Positions 21,645-32,275 of a stretch of DNA of 64,000 bases are shown piece after piece. The translations under genes were made by a program, and so were the position numbers. The DNA comes from Typhlomys cinereus. Its lineage: Eukaryota; Chordata; Mammalia; Rodentia; Platacanthomyidae. Each line of letters begins with the position of its first letter. The first letter of the stretch is position 1. The DNA lies in assembly GCA_023101885.1 (NCBI GenBank), contig JALPQD010000395.1, forward strand, positions 1,064,001 to 1,128,000. The letters run 5' to 3'. Below the pieces are notes generated by a model. It was not told where the DNA came from and ran no database searches. It saw nothing but the letters and a program-made list of their open reading frames with translations.

Positions 21645-21757
21645 TGTAGTTTTTCCTTTTGAGACAGGCTCTTGCTATTTTGCCCATGTAGGCCATCCTC
21701 CTGCCTCACCCTCCTGAGTACTGAGATTAGAGGTGTGAGTACCACACCTGGCTTCAG
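21645..21757 (-). repeat. B1-type SINE
   Basis: Antisense B1: TTTTGAGACAGGCTCTTGCT, CCTGAGTACTGAGATTAGAG and CCACACCTGGC. It lies in intron 11. Confidence 0.75.
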
Positions 21758-21887
21758 GTATAATTTTAAAACATCGGAAAGCAAAGGCAGAAGGAGCAGA
21801 CGATTTTTAGAATGAAGAACTAATGAGTTGTGGGTGTAGTTCAGTGGAAGACATGTGCTTAGCATGTGTAAGACCCTGGGGGCAGGG

Positions 21888-22055
21888 AAGGAAAGGAGGG
21901 AAGGAAGGAGGGAGAGATGAAGAGAAGAAGGGAGAGAGGGGGGGAGAGAGGGAGGGAGAGAAGGAAAGGAGGGAGGAAGGGTGGATGGGAGAGAAGAAGG
22001 GAGGGAGGAGGGCAGGAGGGAGAGAAGGAGGGAGGGAGAAGGAGGGAAAGAACAC
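21888..22055. repeat. (GGGA)n polypurine tract
   Basis: AG-only stretch of GGAGGGA and GAAGGA units, preceded by an ID-like fragment (GTGTAGTTCAGTGGAAGACA). It lies in intron 11. Confidence 0.95.
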
Positions 22056-22589
22056 CAACTTCTTGGTGGGAGAGGTTCACTGTCCACTGTCATGCATCAT
22101 CAGTTTTGCAGATCTAAAGCAACAATGACCGGTTCTCACACTCCGGCTGAGAAACGTCCTAAACAGCAGTCATGGCGGAGGCTGGGCAGGGGCACCCGAG
22201 GCTTGCTCGCCCTCCTGGAGTTGGGTGCTCCCTCCCCACAAGGCAGAAACCCTCTTAGAGTTTGAAGCGGCACGGGAGGCCTTGAGACTCATGAGTCCAA
22301 CAGTGACAGCCATTTCAATTGATGGGCTCATTCGGGTTGAAAAGAAACTAATTGTCTTGGAGATGCCAGCGAGGTTGCTTACCTGCGGGAGAGCGGGTGC
22401 TTCATATTCAGGCAAACAATAAAGTGCTCATTTTGAAAATAAACCTGACATTGGGGGGGGGGTAGTATGGATGATGGATACAAAGCAGAAGGCTCTATGT
22501 GCTCCAGTGACTGAGGGGTGGAACCCTCTGTCACACCAGTCTCTTGTGGACACACGTCTCTGTGAGTCCCAAGAGCCCTTCAGAGTCAG

Positions 22590-22660
22590 CTGTGTCACCC
22601 CCATCTTGCATGTGAGAATACTGAAGCAAAGGGTTGGGGGGTAGACAAGTTGTCCAGGTT
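22590..22660 (+). repeat. MIR fragment
   Basis: CCATCTTGCATGTGAGAATA followed by CTGAAGCAAAGG resembles the MIR core. It lies in intron 11. Confidence 0.5.
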
Positions 22661-23789
22661 CCCATGGGCGTGGCAGAGAGGGCGGGGCCATGGTGTCTGG
22701 TTACTGAATGTGGAGGGAAGAGAGAATGAAGCACTAGAAGCTGTGGGAAAGAGGGAGGAGATTCCAGAGGGGAAAGAAAAGGGGAGACAGGAGGATGGTG
22801 AGGACAGAGGCAGATAAACCTCAGCTCCCAAGAATGGAGACGCGGGAGATGGGGCCGGAGGAGGCTGGGTTACAACCCCCTAAGCCCAGTGTGTGGAGGG
22901 AGTCCTAGGAAGACTGGCCACTGAAGCCATGGCGCTCAAAGGGAGCAAAGCCCAGGGTCTTTGGCTGGTCACCCGACAGGGAGGCAGGACCAGAGGCACT
23001 AGAAGAGCTCTGGCAGGCACAGAAAACTGCCCACGTGACTTCTACAGGACCGGCTGGATGCCCCACGGGCAGAGACACCCGATCTAGATCCCATCTCTGC
23101 ACTGAAGTGGGTTCAATGCTCACGGAAGCATCCAGGAATGTTTGTCTACATATGTGGAGGGACCACACACAGGGCTTTGGTTCAGAACTGTCCCGCCAAC
23201 ACGGCCCCCACCTCATGGAATCAGACTACCTGCCCTCAGCTCATTACCTCCCACCCACAGTGTCTGGGTGAATATTCCCAGCAAGATGCAAGAGCAAAGT
23301 GATAAATGCAGAGGACTTAGCAACAAGCATCATTGGAAGTCCCCAGAGCATGGGACACTTGGCTGGGCTACTTTATCCACAAGCAACCTGAACGTCTGTG
23401 AAGATGTTCCTCGCAATGTAACAGATGTGTAATCCCAGAGCTGAAGATCGAGGCCGGCTGGGACTACGATAAGAAGATAAGGCAAAAGAGGAAGAGAAGA
23501 GAGGGGAGGGGGAGGGGAGGAGGAGGGGGAGGAGCCATGTCCAAGGATCTAGGTCGTACCACCCTCTTCCCCAGACTCTGGCTCCTCTGCAAACCCTCTC
23601 TCTTCATCCCCCCATTCCTCAGCTGGACACAGCTCCTCCTGGTCCTTGCTGTTCACTCCCCTTGTCCTTCCCGCAGGCATCTCATTTCTCCTAAGTCCAG
23701 AGTTCTGCAGGAAGCTCTGACCAGTTCCTCGTGTTACCTAGGCTGGTCAGGCCTGGGACAGACAGCTGCAATCCCTGTGATTGTTCCAC

Positions 23790-23825
<36 letters not shown>

Positions 23826-23990
23826 ATGTGTGTGCCTGTCTGTGTATGTGTGTCTGTGTGTGTGTGCCTGTCTGTCTGTGTATGTGTATGTGTGTGTGTA
23901 CGTGTGTGTCTGTGTGTGTGTGTGTGTCTGTGTGATGTATGCGTGTATATGTATGTGTGTGTCTTTGTGTGTGTGTGCGCGCGCACGCGT
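23790..23990. repeat. (TG)n-rich array
   Basis: About 200 bp of (TG)n with CTGTCTGTG and TATGTG interruptions. It lies in intron 11 and forms the flank of the next SINE. Confidence 0.95.
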
Positions 23991-23994
23991 GTAG

Positions 23995-24280
23995 GTCCTG
24001 TACTGAGTGCATATGGAAGCCAGAGGTTAGTATGGGACTTCTCAACAGTTCTTTACCTTATTTTCTGAATGAGGGTCTCTCGTTGAACGTCCAGCTCACC
24101 AAGAAGGCTAGCCTAGCTGGCCAGCAAGCCCCGGCGGCCCTATTGTGTCCACCTCCCCAACACTAGGTTTTCAGGTGTGTGCTGCCACACCCCACTTTTT
24201 ACCTGGGTGCTGGAGAACCAAACTCATGTTCTGTTGCTTGGGCAGCAAGCACTTTGCTACTGGACTATCTCCTAGCCCCC
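23995..24280 (-). repeat. B4-type SINE
   Basis: Antisense: GGTCTCTCGTTGAACGTCCA, CTAGCTGGCCAGCAAGCCCC, TACCTGGGTGCTGGAGAACC and an ID-like end. It is a near-complete element in intron 11. Confidence 0.75.
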
Positions 24281-24538
24281 TAGGGTTGTCTTTATCCTTT
24301 TCTTTCCGTTTATTCTATACCTTATACAAAGATGTCATCGAAATTTTAAAAAAATCATGCACAGGTAGGGTATAACTGGGAATGGTCAGAGTTTAACCAT
24401 GTTAACTGCTAGAGATCAGGGTGAGAATTGATGATAAATACTGGTTGGTAGTAGTGACAACATGGACTTCTCGACTTTTGGGGGAACTTAGAACCCAGAT
24501 CTGTTTATGGGGTAGTTGAAATGCAATACTGCTAATAC

Positions 24539-24552
24539 CCAGCAGGGGGCAG
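24539..24552 (+). promoter_or_regulatory. CTCF-like motif
   Basis: CCAGCAGGGGGCAG fits the CTCF core (CCASYAGRKGGCRS) at every position. It lies in intron 11, outside any recognisable SINE. Binding is not shown by sequence alone. Confidence 0.5.
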
Positions 24553-24635
24553 AACACACGTGGAAAGACTCAGGGGCCCCACCTCATGGTTCTAGGCTGT
24601 TGTTACAGGTCCATGGACAGGTGCCCTGACTTCTT

Positions 24636-24734
24636 TGGTTTTTTTTTTTTTTTTTAACGTGGGACCTGGGATCCGAACTCAGAACCTTCTGCTTGTGAGA
24701 CAGAGTCACAACCCCTGAGCCATCTCTCCAGCCC
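24636..24734 (-). repeat. Head-only tRNA-derived SINE with poly(A)
   Basis: Antisense: T-run then only the ~80-bp tRNA-like head (CCATCTCTCCAGCCC at the right). The target-site duplication is AGGTGCCCTGACTTCT (24620-24635) against AAGTGCCCTGATTTCT (24735-24750), 14 of 16. Confidence 0.85.
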
Positions 24735-24870
24735 AAGTGCCCTGATTTCTAAGGGCCTAGGAGTCTGTTTTGGCCAAGTGGAGACAGCAATTGCTCTGCT
24801 CTGAGGACTCCATGAGGCCACACTGGGTCAGGACCCCATGCTCCGGGGAGAATGTTGCCACCATACTGAC

Positions 24871-24989
24871 CGTTAGGGCTGGAACTCCGGCCACTGGTCC
24901 AGATGCGTAGAGCAGTCAGATTGGCAAGAAGCCTCTGGAAGTGGAAGGCGGGTAGTGGGGGCTCCACATCTTCAAAGGTCTCCTGCAGG
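24871..24989 (-). CDS. LAMC3: LAMC3 exon 11: laminin IV domain
   Basis: Codes residues 605-644 (LQETFEDVEPPLPAFHFQRL, then LANLTALRIWTSGRSSSPN). FHFQRLLANLT is a gamma-3 signature and carries an N-glycosylation sequon. The acceptor is CTCCAG|CCTGCA and the donor is AACG|GTCAGT. Confidence 0.95.
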
Positions 24990-25087
24990 CTGGAGGGGAC
25001 ACACAGTAGCCCAGGGGCATGCAACCTTCAGAGACCACCCTGTCTGCCCCCACTCCATCTCTCAGGACAAAGATGACGGTCACTCAC

Positions 25088-25271
25088 AGGAAGTATAGCC
25101 GCACCTGCGTTGGCACCCCGGTATCGTGGGGACTGGAGGGCTTCAGAGCCAGGGACAAACCTGCCCCCTCCAGCCTCAGCTGCACAGGGGGCAGGGAGCC
25201 CCCGGGGGGCACACGGAGGGTCAGCCTGAGGGGCTGCCCATAGCTGAACCTCTGGTCTCCAAGGAAGTGAT
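25088..25271 (-). CDS. LAMC3: LAMC3 exon 10: laminin IV domain
   Basis: Codes residues 544-604. It contains DHFLGDQRFSYGQPLRLTLR, VPPGGSLPPVQLRLEGAGLS and VRLYFL, matching the beta-sandwich L4 domain of gamma-3. The acceptor is TTCAG|ATCACT and the donor is TTCCT|GTGAGT. Intron 10 is only 98 bp. Confidence 0.96.
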
Positions 25272-25469
25272 CTGAAGATGAGAAGAGACAGCTTTGACAT
25301 CTCCGCATGCTTAGCTCGGCTCAGACATCTGTGTTGATGTTATTTACAGTTGGCAAGTAATCATCAAACGAGACAGAAAAGACCAAACTAAGCAGGAAAT
25401 CCAAGGTCCTTCGAGCTGTTGTTGTTGCATGTGTCAATGTGTGTGCTTCTCTGCATCCTGTGGACACAC

Positions 25470-25745
25470 ATGTATGTGCAGGTGCATGAACGGGTGTGTG
25501 CATGTGAGTGCGGAAACCAGAGGTTGATGGAGGTGTCTTCCCTGTCTCTCTCTCCCTTATATGTTGAGGTGCTGTCTCTTGCTGAACCCAGAGCTCGCTG
25601 GCTCAGCTACTCCAGCCAGCTTGTTCTGTCTCCACCTCCCAGGGCCGGGATGATAGGCCGGCTGCCCACCCGGCTTTTCCGTGGGCGCTGGGGATCTGAA
25701 CTGTGTTCTCCTGCTGTCACACTAATTCCCACTGGGCCGCCATGC
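25470..25745 (-). repeat. B4-type SINE
   Basis: Antisense: CTGTCTCTTGCTGAACCCAG, GCTCAGCTACTCCAGCCAGC and TGGGCGCTGGGGATCTGAAC. It lies in intron 9. Confidence 0.65.
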
Positions 25746-26081
25746 TGAGAGTTTAGTGAAACTCAGGGAGCAAGAAGCTCTCGGCGCCCCCTGCTTGCTT
25801 GGGTTCCCTCAGCGAACAGCCACACGGCCATGAGGTGCAGCCCGCATGTGGGAGCTCTTGGGTGGCGTCCCCAGGACCACAAAAACACAAATGAAAAAGG
25901 AAGGTGACAGGGAAGGAAAGGGACAGGCCGTGAACTCTGCTCAGACCTTGTCATGGGTCAGCAAAGGCAGACGGAGCCGGCGGAGCCCGTGTCCACGGGA
26001 AGAGAAGAACGTGTGTCTGCTTTGTGCAGTGGGCGCCCACTGAGGGCGTACAGAGGCACACTCATGCGTGAGTGAAAATCA

Positions 26082-26198
26082 GTTGTAGGGGACTAGAGAG
26101 GGGGCTCACTCAGTGAAGTGCCTGCCGCATAAATATGAAGGCTTGAGTTGGTCTCCAGGCCAGGCATCATTGAGATCATCTTTTTATTATTATTAATT

Positions 26199-26249
<51 letters not shown>

Positions 26250-26645
26250 CAGAGGGCACTGTGGATGCCTGTGGAGGCCCAACAGTGACTTCAGGAATCA
26301 TCCTGATTTTTTCTACCTCTTTTTTGGCTTTGCTCTGGGGTTTCCCAGGCTCTGCCTTCCAGGGCTAGAGGTGTAGGTTGCCACCATTTCTACCTAGTAT
26401 TTTTTCCTGGGATCTGGGATCTGAAATCAGGTCTTTCTGCTATTGAGGCAGAGCTTAACCCTTGAGCCATCTCTCCAACTCAGACTGAAAATATCTGTAA
26501 CCCCAGTGTTGGGGAGCAGAGACAGATGGACCCCTGGAATTCTGTCAAATCACTGTAACCAACCAGCAAGCTCCAGGTTCACTGAGAGACTCTGTCTCAA
26601 AAGATAATAAGTGATGAAAGAAGACTCCAAGTATAGTTCTCTGGC
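26082..26645 (+). repeat. B4-type SINE split by a younger SINE
   Basis: Head AGGGGACTAGAGAGGGGGCT to about 26180 and B1-like half GTAACCCCAGTGTTGGGGAG, CTGTCTCAAAAGATAATAAG after 26480 are one element, broken by the insertion at 26181-26479. Confidence 0.75.
26181..26479 (-). repeat. B2-like SINE nested in B4-type SINE
   Basis: Antisense copy with T-rich tail, (TG)n at 26203-26248, TCAGAGGGCACTGTGGATGC and head GAGCCATCTCTCCAAC. Confidence 0.85.
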
Positions 26646-27359
26646 CCCACAGAAGCACATGCACACATGCATGCACACACATATACAAACACACAGGCCC
26701 ACATGCATGCCACGTACACATATATGCAGACACACACACACGCTCATGCACACACAAATGAACACATTTGCATGCATGCACATACAGAGACACACACACA
26801 CACACACAATTGTGTGATTGGGGTGATTCCACATATGCTGTGTTCTGATGGCATCTAAAGATGTCTCTGCCCGTCCCCTGGAGTCTTTGCAGAGGGGAAC
26901 TGTCAGGAGGGATTAGGCTGTGGCTGGAGTTAATCCGCTGGCCATAGCAAGGTCCATTAGACTGTCCAGTGGTGCCCAAGGGGAGCTCTGGGGAGAAGGA
27001 GGCAGACAGGAGTCAGTGGTGGATGTGAGACAGATGTGCTGCTCTGATGGAGGAGAATGTTCGAGAAGAGAAGCGACTCTGTCCTGGCATCTCCGGAAGG
27101 AACTCAGCCCTTCTGAACCTTGAGCTCAGCCCTGAGGCATCCATTCCACACTAGCAATTCCAAGCACACTGCGCATGTGCATGACTGTGTGATCGCAGCC
27201 ACGGAGTCCTGGTAACGCATCAGCACCTGTCATGGTCGATGCCCAAACCCACATTGAGATTTTATCCCTGATGAGGGCTGAACAGGCATCTGATTGGGGG
27301 GAAGTGGGTCTCTGGGAACTAACTGGGAAGGGCAGTGGGAGAGAAGCCCTATAGGAACA

Positions 27360-27990
27360 GAAAACACACGTGCGTGCATACACACATATTTGCACACACA
27401 CGCGTCCACACGACATATATACACATGTATGTATACACATACACATGCATGTGCATACATAAACATGCACGCACACAACACATGCACACATGCATGTATA
27501 CACATACACATGCATGCACACTCATGCACATATGCACATGCGTGCACACAACATATACACATACATGTACATACATACATGTGCATGCACACAACATATA
27601 CACACGTTTGTATACACACATACATGCACACACTCATGCACATATGCACATGCGTGCACACAGTGCATGCACACAACATATACACACATGCACGTATACA
27701 CATACACATGCATGCACACAACATATACACACACATGTACACACATACACATGCATGCACACAACATATATACACATGCATGTACACACATACACATGCA
27801 TGCACACAACATATACACACATGTACACACATACACATGCATGCACACAACATATATACACACACACATGTACACACATACACATGCATGCACACAACAT
27901 ATATACACACATACACATGCATGCACACAACATATATACACACATGCGTGTACACACATACACATGCATGCACACACACACGTACACACA
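27360..27990. repeat. CA-rich minisatellite array
   Basis: About 630 bp of ACACATGCATGCACACAACA plus TATACACACATG-type blocks, unit roughly 40-60 bp, in intron 9. Long open frames on both strands here are repeat artefacts. Confidence 0.93.
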
Positions 27991-28055
27991 CCCTACCTGC
28001 CTCTACAGGACCTGCCTCTACTTTGCACTCCGCCTCTAGATGTGCTTCTCTTCTA

Positions 28056-28329
28056 AAAAATACTTTTATGTATTTGCTTTGCATGGGTGTCTGTGTGTGT
28101 CAGAGGGAGCCACATGCACTCTTGAAGTCCAAGGTGACTCTGGTCACCGTCCTGGATGCTCTGCCTCCTTTTGGCTTTGTTATGGAGTGCTCCAGGCTGC
28201 ACTTTCTGGGCCACAAGTGCTGGCCACCGCCGTTTCCATCTGGTGGTTTTTTATGTAGGATCCAGGATCTGAACTCAGGTCCTTCTGCTTTCAAGGCAGA
28301 GGCTTAACCCCTGAGCCATCTCTCCAGCC
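28056..28329 (-). repeat. B2-like SINE
   Basis: Antisense copy: GTGTGTGTCAGAGGGAGCCA, CTCCTTTTGGCTTTGTTATG, and head GAGCCATCTCTCCAGCCC. It lies in intron 9, about 150 bp past the exon 9 donor in transcript sense. Confidence 0.88.
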
Positions 28330-28476
28330 CTAAGGCACTCCTTGCTCCTGGACCAGGACCTGTGCTGAGATCAACCTCGGTGCCTTAGAACCGACCCAAG
28401 CTATAGCACTCTGCCATCAGCAACCAAGTCGACCAGCACCGACCACAGTGCAGGACCCCGGCAGTGAGACCCGTAC

Positions 28477-28587
28477 CTGGTGCTGAGAGCTCCTCTTGGT
28501 CCTCCGCGCCCAGAGGGACCCCACTCTGGCTCCACCGTGGGGGACGTTCTGAGGCTCCGGGGCCTCTGGCTCGCCAGCCACCAGCTC
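28477..28587 (-). CDS. LAMC3: LAMC3 exon 9: laminin IV domain
   Basis: Codes residues 507-543 (GAGGWRARGPGASERPPRWS, then QSGVPLGAEDQEELSAP). It is less conserved than its neighbours but aligns along its length with human gamma-3, keeping PP-WS and the E-D-EEL-AP pattern. The acceptor is TTCCTAG|GAGCTG and the donor is CCAG|GTACGG. A polypurine tract (transcribed strand) of about 570 bp ends roughly 30 bp upstream of the acceptor. Confidence 0.92.
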
Positions 28588-28617
28588 CTAGGAAACAAAC
28601 ACAGAACACGAACTTGG

Positions 28618-29190
28618 CCTTCCTCCCTCCTTCCTCCCTCCCTCCCTCCCTCCTTCCCTCCCTTCCTTCCTTCCTCCCTCCTCCTTCCCTCCCTCCCTCC
28701 CTCCCTCCCTTCCTTCCTTCCTCCTCCCTCCCTCCCTGCCTCCCTCCCTTCCTTCCTCCTTCCTTTCTTTTTTCTTCCTTCCTTCCTTCACTCCTTCCTC
28801 TCTCTCTTTCTTCTTTTTTCTTCCTTCCTCTTTCTTCTTTCTCTTTTTTCTTCCTTCATTCCTTCCTTTCTCACTTTTTTTCTTTCTCTCCTTCCTTCCT
28901 TCCTTTTTCACTCTTTCTTTTTTTCTCTCCTTTCTTCTTTCCCTTCTCATCTTTTTTCTTTCTCTCCTTCCTTCCTTCCTTCCTTCCTTCCTTCCTTCCT
29001 TCCTTCCTCCTTCCTTCCTTCCTTCCTTCCTTCCTTCCTTCCTCTGTCTTTTCTCTTCCTTCCTTCCTTCCTTCCTTCCTTTCTCACTTCCTCTTTCTCT
29101 TTCTCTCTCCTTCCTTCCTTCCTTCCTTCCTTCCTTCCTTCCTTCCTTCCTCCCTCCCTCCCTCCCTCCTTCCCTCTCTCTCTCTCTCTG
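28618..29190. repeat. Long polypyrimidine/polypurine tract, (TTCC)n type
   Basis: About 570 bp almost wholly C and T on the plus strand: CCTTCC, CCTCCC, CTTT and pure (TTCC)n stretches. It is polypurine in the LAMC3 transcript, in intron 8, ending about 30 bp upstream of exon 9. Confidence 0.97.
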
Positions 29191-29224
29191 TTTGACATGT
29201 CCTCATATGTACCAGAATGGCTTC

Positions 29225-29410
29225 AAATTTGACGCAACTCAGGATGAGTTATGTTCCTTATGTTCCAACTTATGTTCCTCCTACTTCTGCCTCCCAAGGG
29301 GGGTATGACAGGCATGTGCGCCACGTCTGACTTACACGGCTCTGGGGATGGAACCCAGAGCTCTGTACATGCTAGGTATACTACTAGCTGAGCTACATAC
29401 ATGCCCGGTC
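29225..29410 (-). repeat. B4-type SINE
   Basis: Antisense: CTCCTACTTCTGCCTCCCAA (B1 part) then GGGATGGAACCCAGAGCTCT and CTAGCTGAGCTACATACATG (ID part). Confidence 0.75.
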
Positions 29411-29804
29411 CCTGGTTTTCACGTGAGGGCCACATGAAAACATGCCCCAAAGACCTCTGACGGGGGAGCCTTGGAATGTCCGCCTGACAATACTGGATGT
29501 GACGTCATCTTCCACAAAGTCTCCTCGTGACCTCACCTGCCCTACTTGATCCTCCAGGTTCATGGTTAATCTACCAACTGTCCCCCAGGGAACCCACCAG
29601 GACAGGAACCTTCTGATCCCTAGTACTTAGTCATCCCTCTGGTGGCGACAGTTAAGACTGAGCTCAGCCGGCACAGAGGATGACCTTGAGGGGTCTGCTG
29701 GGAGTGTGGGGGGGCTGGGCAGAGAGTGGAAGCCAAACACTGGCAGCACCCAAAGGAGAAAGAGGTCCTGGAGGGGAGGCCTGGGGCTCCTCCAGCTAGA
29801 CTAG

Positions 29805-29890
29805 GTCGTGCCCTCGCTGGCTGCGTGGCCCTGGATGAGTTCTTTAGCTCTCTGAAGCTGGGTCTTCATTTGCAAAATGGTGCAGTAAAG
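29805..29890 (-). repeat. MIR fragment
   Basis: Antisense MIR: CTGCGTGGCCCTGGATGAGT, then CTTCATTTGCAAAATGG. It lies in intron 8. Confidence 0.65.
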
Positions 29891-30139
29891 TCCCATGGCT
29901 GGTCCTGACATCTTGGGGAGACCTGAGTCGCCTCGGGGCACCCAAGAGATCAGCTGTCTTCTTACTAACAGTACAAAGCTGCTTGCGTCTGACACTGGGA
30001 CAAGCAGGCGGGGGAATTTTTCCAGAAGCTGCAGGGCACCTGATGTAGCCATGCGTGAATGGCAGCGGCTGGCTTCCACGAGCCAGTCTTAAAGTGGCTT
30101 CCTTCTGGCAGCACACACCTTTTTAAAAAGATCATTGGC

Positions 30140-30383
30140 GGGGCTGGGGAGATGGCTCAGGGGTTAAAGCCTTTGCTTCCCAAGCAAAAGGACCCAAGTT
30201 CTGATCCCCTGGCAGCTCACTTGTAATTCTAGTGCTGGAAGGCAGAGCTTGGGAATTCCTAGAGCGAGCTGGCAGCCAGACTAGCCCTAATGGTGGGCTC
30301 TGGGTTTAATCAGAGCCCAGACTCACAACAGTAAGATGGAAGAGCAATGGAGGATCCTGATTATCACCCCTGAGTTTCCACAG

Positions 30384-30427
<44 letters not shown>

Positions 30428-30428
30428 A
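30140..30428 (+). repeat. B2-like SINE
   Basis: Head GGGGCTGGGGAGATGGCTCA, middle GTAATTCTAGTGCTGGAAGG, tail (CA)n at 30386-30428. It lies in intron 8. Confidence 0.85.
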
Positions 30429-30444
30429 GGGACATGCACACAGG

Positions 30445-30660
30445 GGTGGGGGAGGATGTAGCTCAGTAAGTAGATAGCTTGCATTGTATGCATGAAACCC
30501 TGCATTGGACCGCCAGCGCTGCGTAAACCAGTTGTGTAAGTATATTCCTGTAATCACAGTACTTGGGAGGTGTAGGCAGGAAGAAGTCCAAGGGTATCCT
30601 TGGTGAAAAGTGAGTTCAAAGCTAGCCTGGGATTTCATCTCAAAAACCAAACACGAAACA
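30445..30660 (+). repeat. B4-type SINE
   Basis: ID head GGATGTAGCTCAGTAAGTAG joined to B1 part CCTGTAATCACAGTACTTGG, ending CATCTCAAAAACC. Confidence 0.75.
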
Positions 30661-30784
30661 GTCTTTTTTTTTTCCCCCACAGAACTGTGAAAACCTGAAT
30701 AACATAATAAGGAGATCCAGGGCGACGGCTTAGAAATGCTTGATGAAAACACATTTAAAAGAACCACTGGGGTTTGTTTCTTGT

Positions 30785-30925
30785 GTTGAAGACACAACCA
30801 GACTCTGTGGCCTGGGCTGACCTTGAATTTGAGATTCTCTAGGCAAAGGTTAACCCCTGAGCTCTCTCTCCAGCCCCCACATACTTGAGATTCTCTAGTC
30901 TCAGCCTCCCAAGGGTTTGGTGGGA
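30785..30925 (-). repeat. B1-type SINE interrupted by a short SINE head
   Basis: Antisense B1 pieces flank a ~45-bp tRNA-like head (TTAACCCCTGAGCTCTCTCT, CCAGCCC) bounded by GAGATTCTCTAG on both sides, a likely target-site duplication. Confidence 0.6.
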
Positions 30926-31411
30926 GATTTGCTCCTTCCACACCTCCATAGCCAACTTTTAAGGTTTCCTTTCAAACTCATCAAATACAGACATATAAAG
31001 GACTTCGGGTCCTTAATAGTTTCCGAAGGCATAAAGGCATCCAGGGACCAGAAGGGCTGAGAATCCCAGCTGAAGTCGTTGTGAGATGGAATAGGATGGC
31101 ACCTGCTAAGGGCCAAATCCAAGGTCTAGTGCAAGGTGGGAACAGATCTCCACACTGTCTTTTAATTAGGGGTGTGGAGAGGTTGGAACGGGGTTGGCCT
31201 TGAACTCCTGATCAGAATGCTGGATTGCAGATGGGCACTGCCACACCTGTCCTATGCAGCACTGGGAATGGGCGGGAAATCCCCCTGCCAAGCGAGTGTC
31301 CCCAGACTTCACCATGCTGCCTTGGGGTTTGGAAGAGAAGCCCTGGCCGGGAGAACGTGCTCGACTCTCCCCAGGCACTGCCACACGCTGTCCTGGCCTT
31401 CTGCATAACGT

Positions 31412-31428
31412 CCAGCAGAGGGCGCGCT
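31412..31428 (+). promoter_or_regulatory. CTCF-like motif
   Basis: CCAGCAGAGGGCGCGCT fits the CTCF core in full. It lies in intron 8 and is not within a SINE I can recognise. Confidence 0.5.
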
Positions 31429-32138
31429 GTGCACGCATCTGATTATTTGCAAGTCCCAGTCTGAGGTTGGATTGTAAACCTCTGGGAGAGAGGCAGTATG
31501 TGTGTGTGGGAATGGGGGGGATTGGGGGACACTCTAAGAGCATGGCTGGGTTGCTCAGGCTCTGCTTCCATGAAGCGCTCAAAGCTCCATCCCTTAGAGA
31601 GTCTCCTAAAAGGCCCAGGAGCTTGTGAGCTCAAACCTGACCTCGAACGGGCGACTTGCCTTTCCTGGGTCTTGTCTGCAAAGCTGTACTGAGAACACCT
31701 GCCTGCTGGGACACAAGACTCCCCGCATATGGGGGGGGGGGCTGTGCTGGTACATGGTACACAGCAGGTGCTTAATGGTGGAAGCTGAGTCTCAGGCTGC
31801 CTCCCTCATGTCTATGCTGAAGGAAGACTAATTAATGATAAAGTAGAGATGTCCCTGCAGGCTCCAAAGGTGCCTGTCAACAGCCTCTAGCACTGGGTGC
31901 CATTGCTGAGTATGAACTAGAAGCCGGAAGAGTGGCAGGCAGGGGGAAGGAGTGCAGGGGGCTCAGGCAGGAGCTGTAGGTGGTGGTAGGGTGGGTGCCC
32001 TCGTGTTATGACCCCACCCAGGGTTGAATGGCTAGGACTTCTTCCCAAGAGGGTGTGTGTGGCGGAAAGGCTACTTTGCCCCAGATCCCGATGCAAGACC
32101 CTCAGCTAAGGCGGGGGAGGCTATGGGCCACCACTTAC

Positions 32139-32275
32139 CCTGGCGGAAGTCGGAGAGGATGTGGTGGGCCTGGAACCCAGCGGCGGAGGAACACACCTTG
32201 GACTGACCGTAGCAGAAGCAGCTGCTGCAGCCCGCCGGGTTGTGGGGCTGCAGGTTAAAGGACCCAGGGCGACAT
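32139..32275 (-). CDS. LAMC3: LAMC3 exon 8: end of LE block, start of laminin IV domain
   Basis: Codes residues 461-506: CRPGSFNLQPHNPAGCSSCF and CYGQSKVCSSAAGFQ, then HHILSDFRQ. This completes the N-terminal LE block and enters the globular laminin IV type A (L4) domain that interrupts the LE array in gamma chains. The acceptor is TTGCAG|ATGTCG and the donor is CAGG|GTAAGT. Confidence 0.96.

Noticed and set aside
28464..29232. Frames of about 245 residues rich in Ser, Pro, Phe and Leu
   Set aside because: Translation of a polypyrimidine tract. The same applies to 43059-43703 and 53197-53710.
29637..29655. CTCF-like CTCTGGTGGCGACAG
   Set aside because: Only a partial core match, weaker than the listed motifs.
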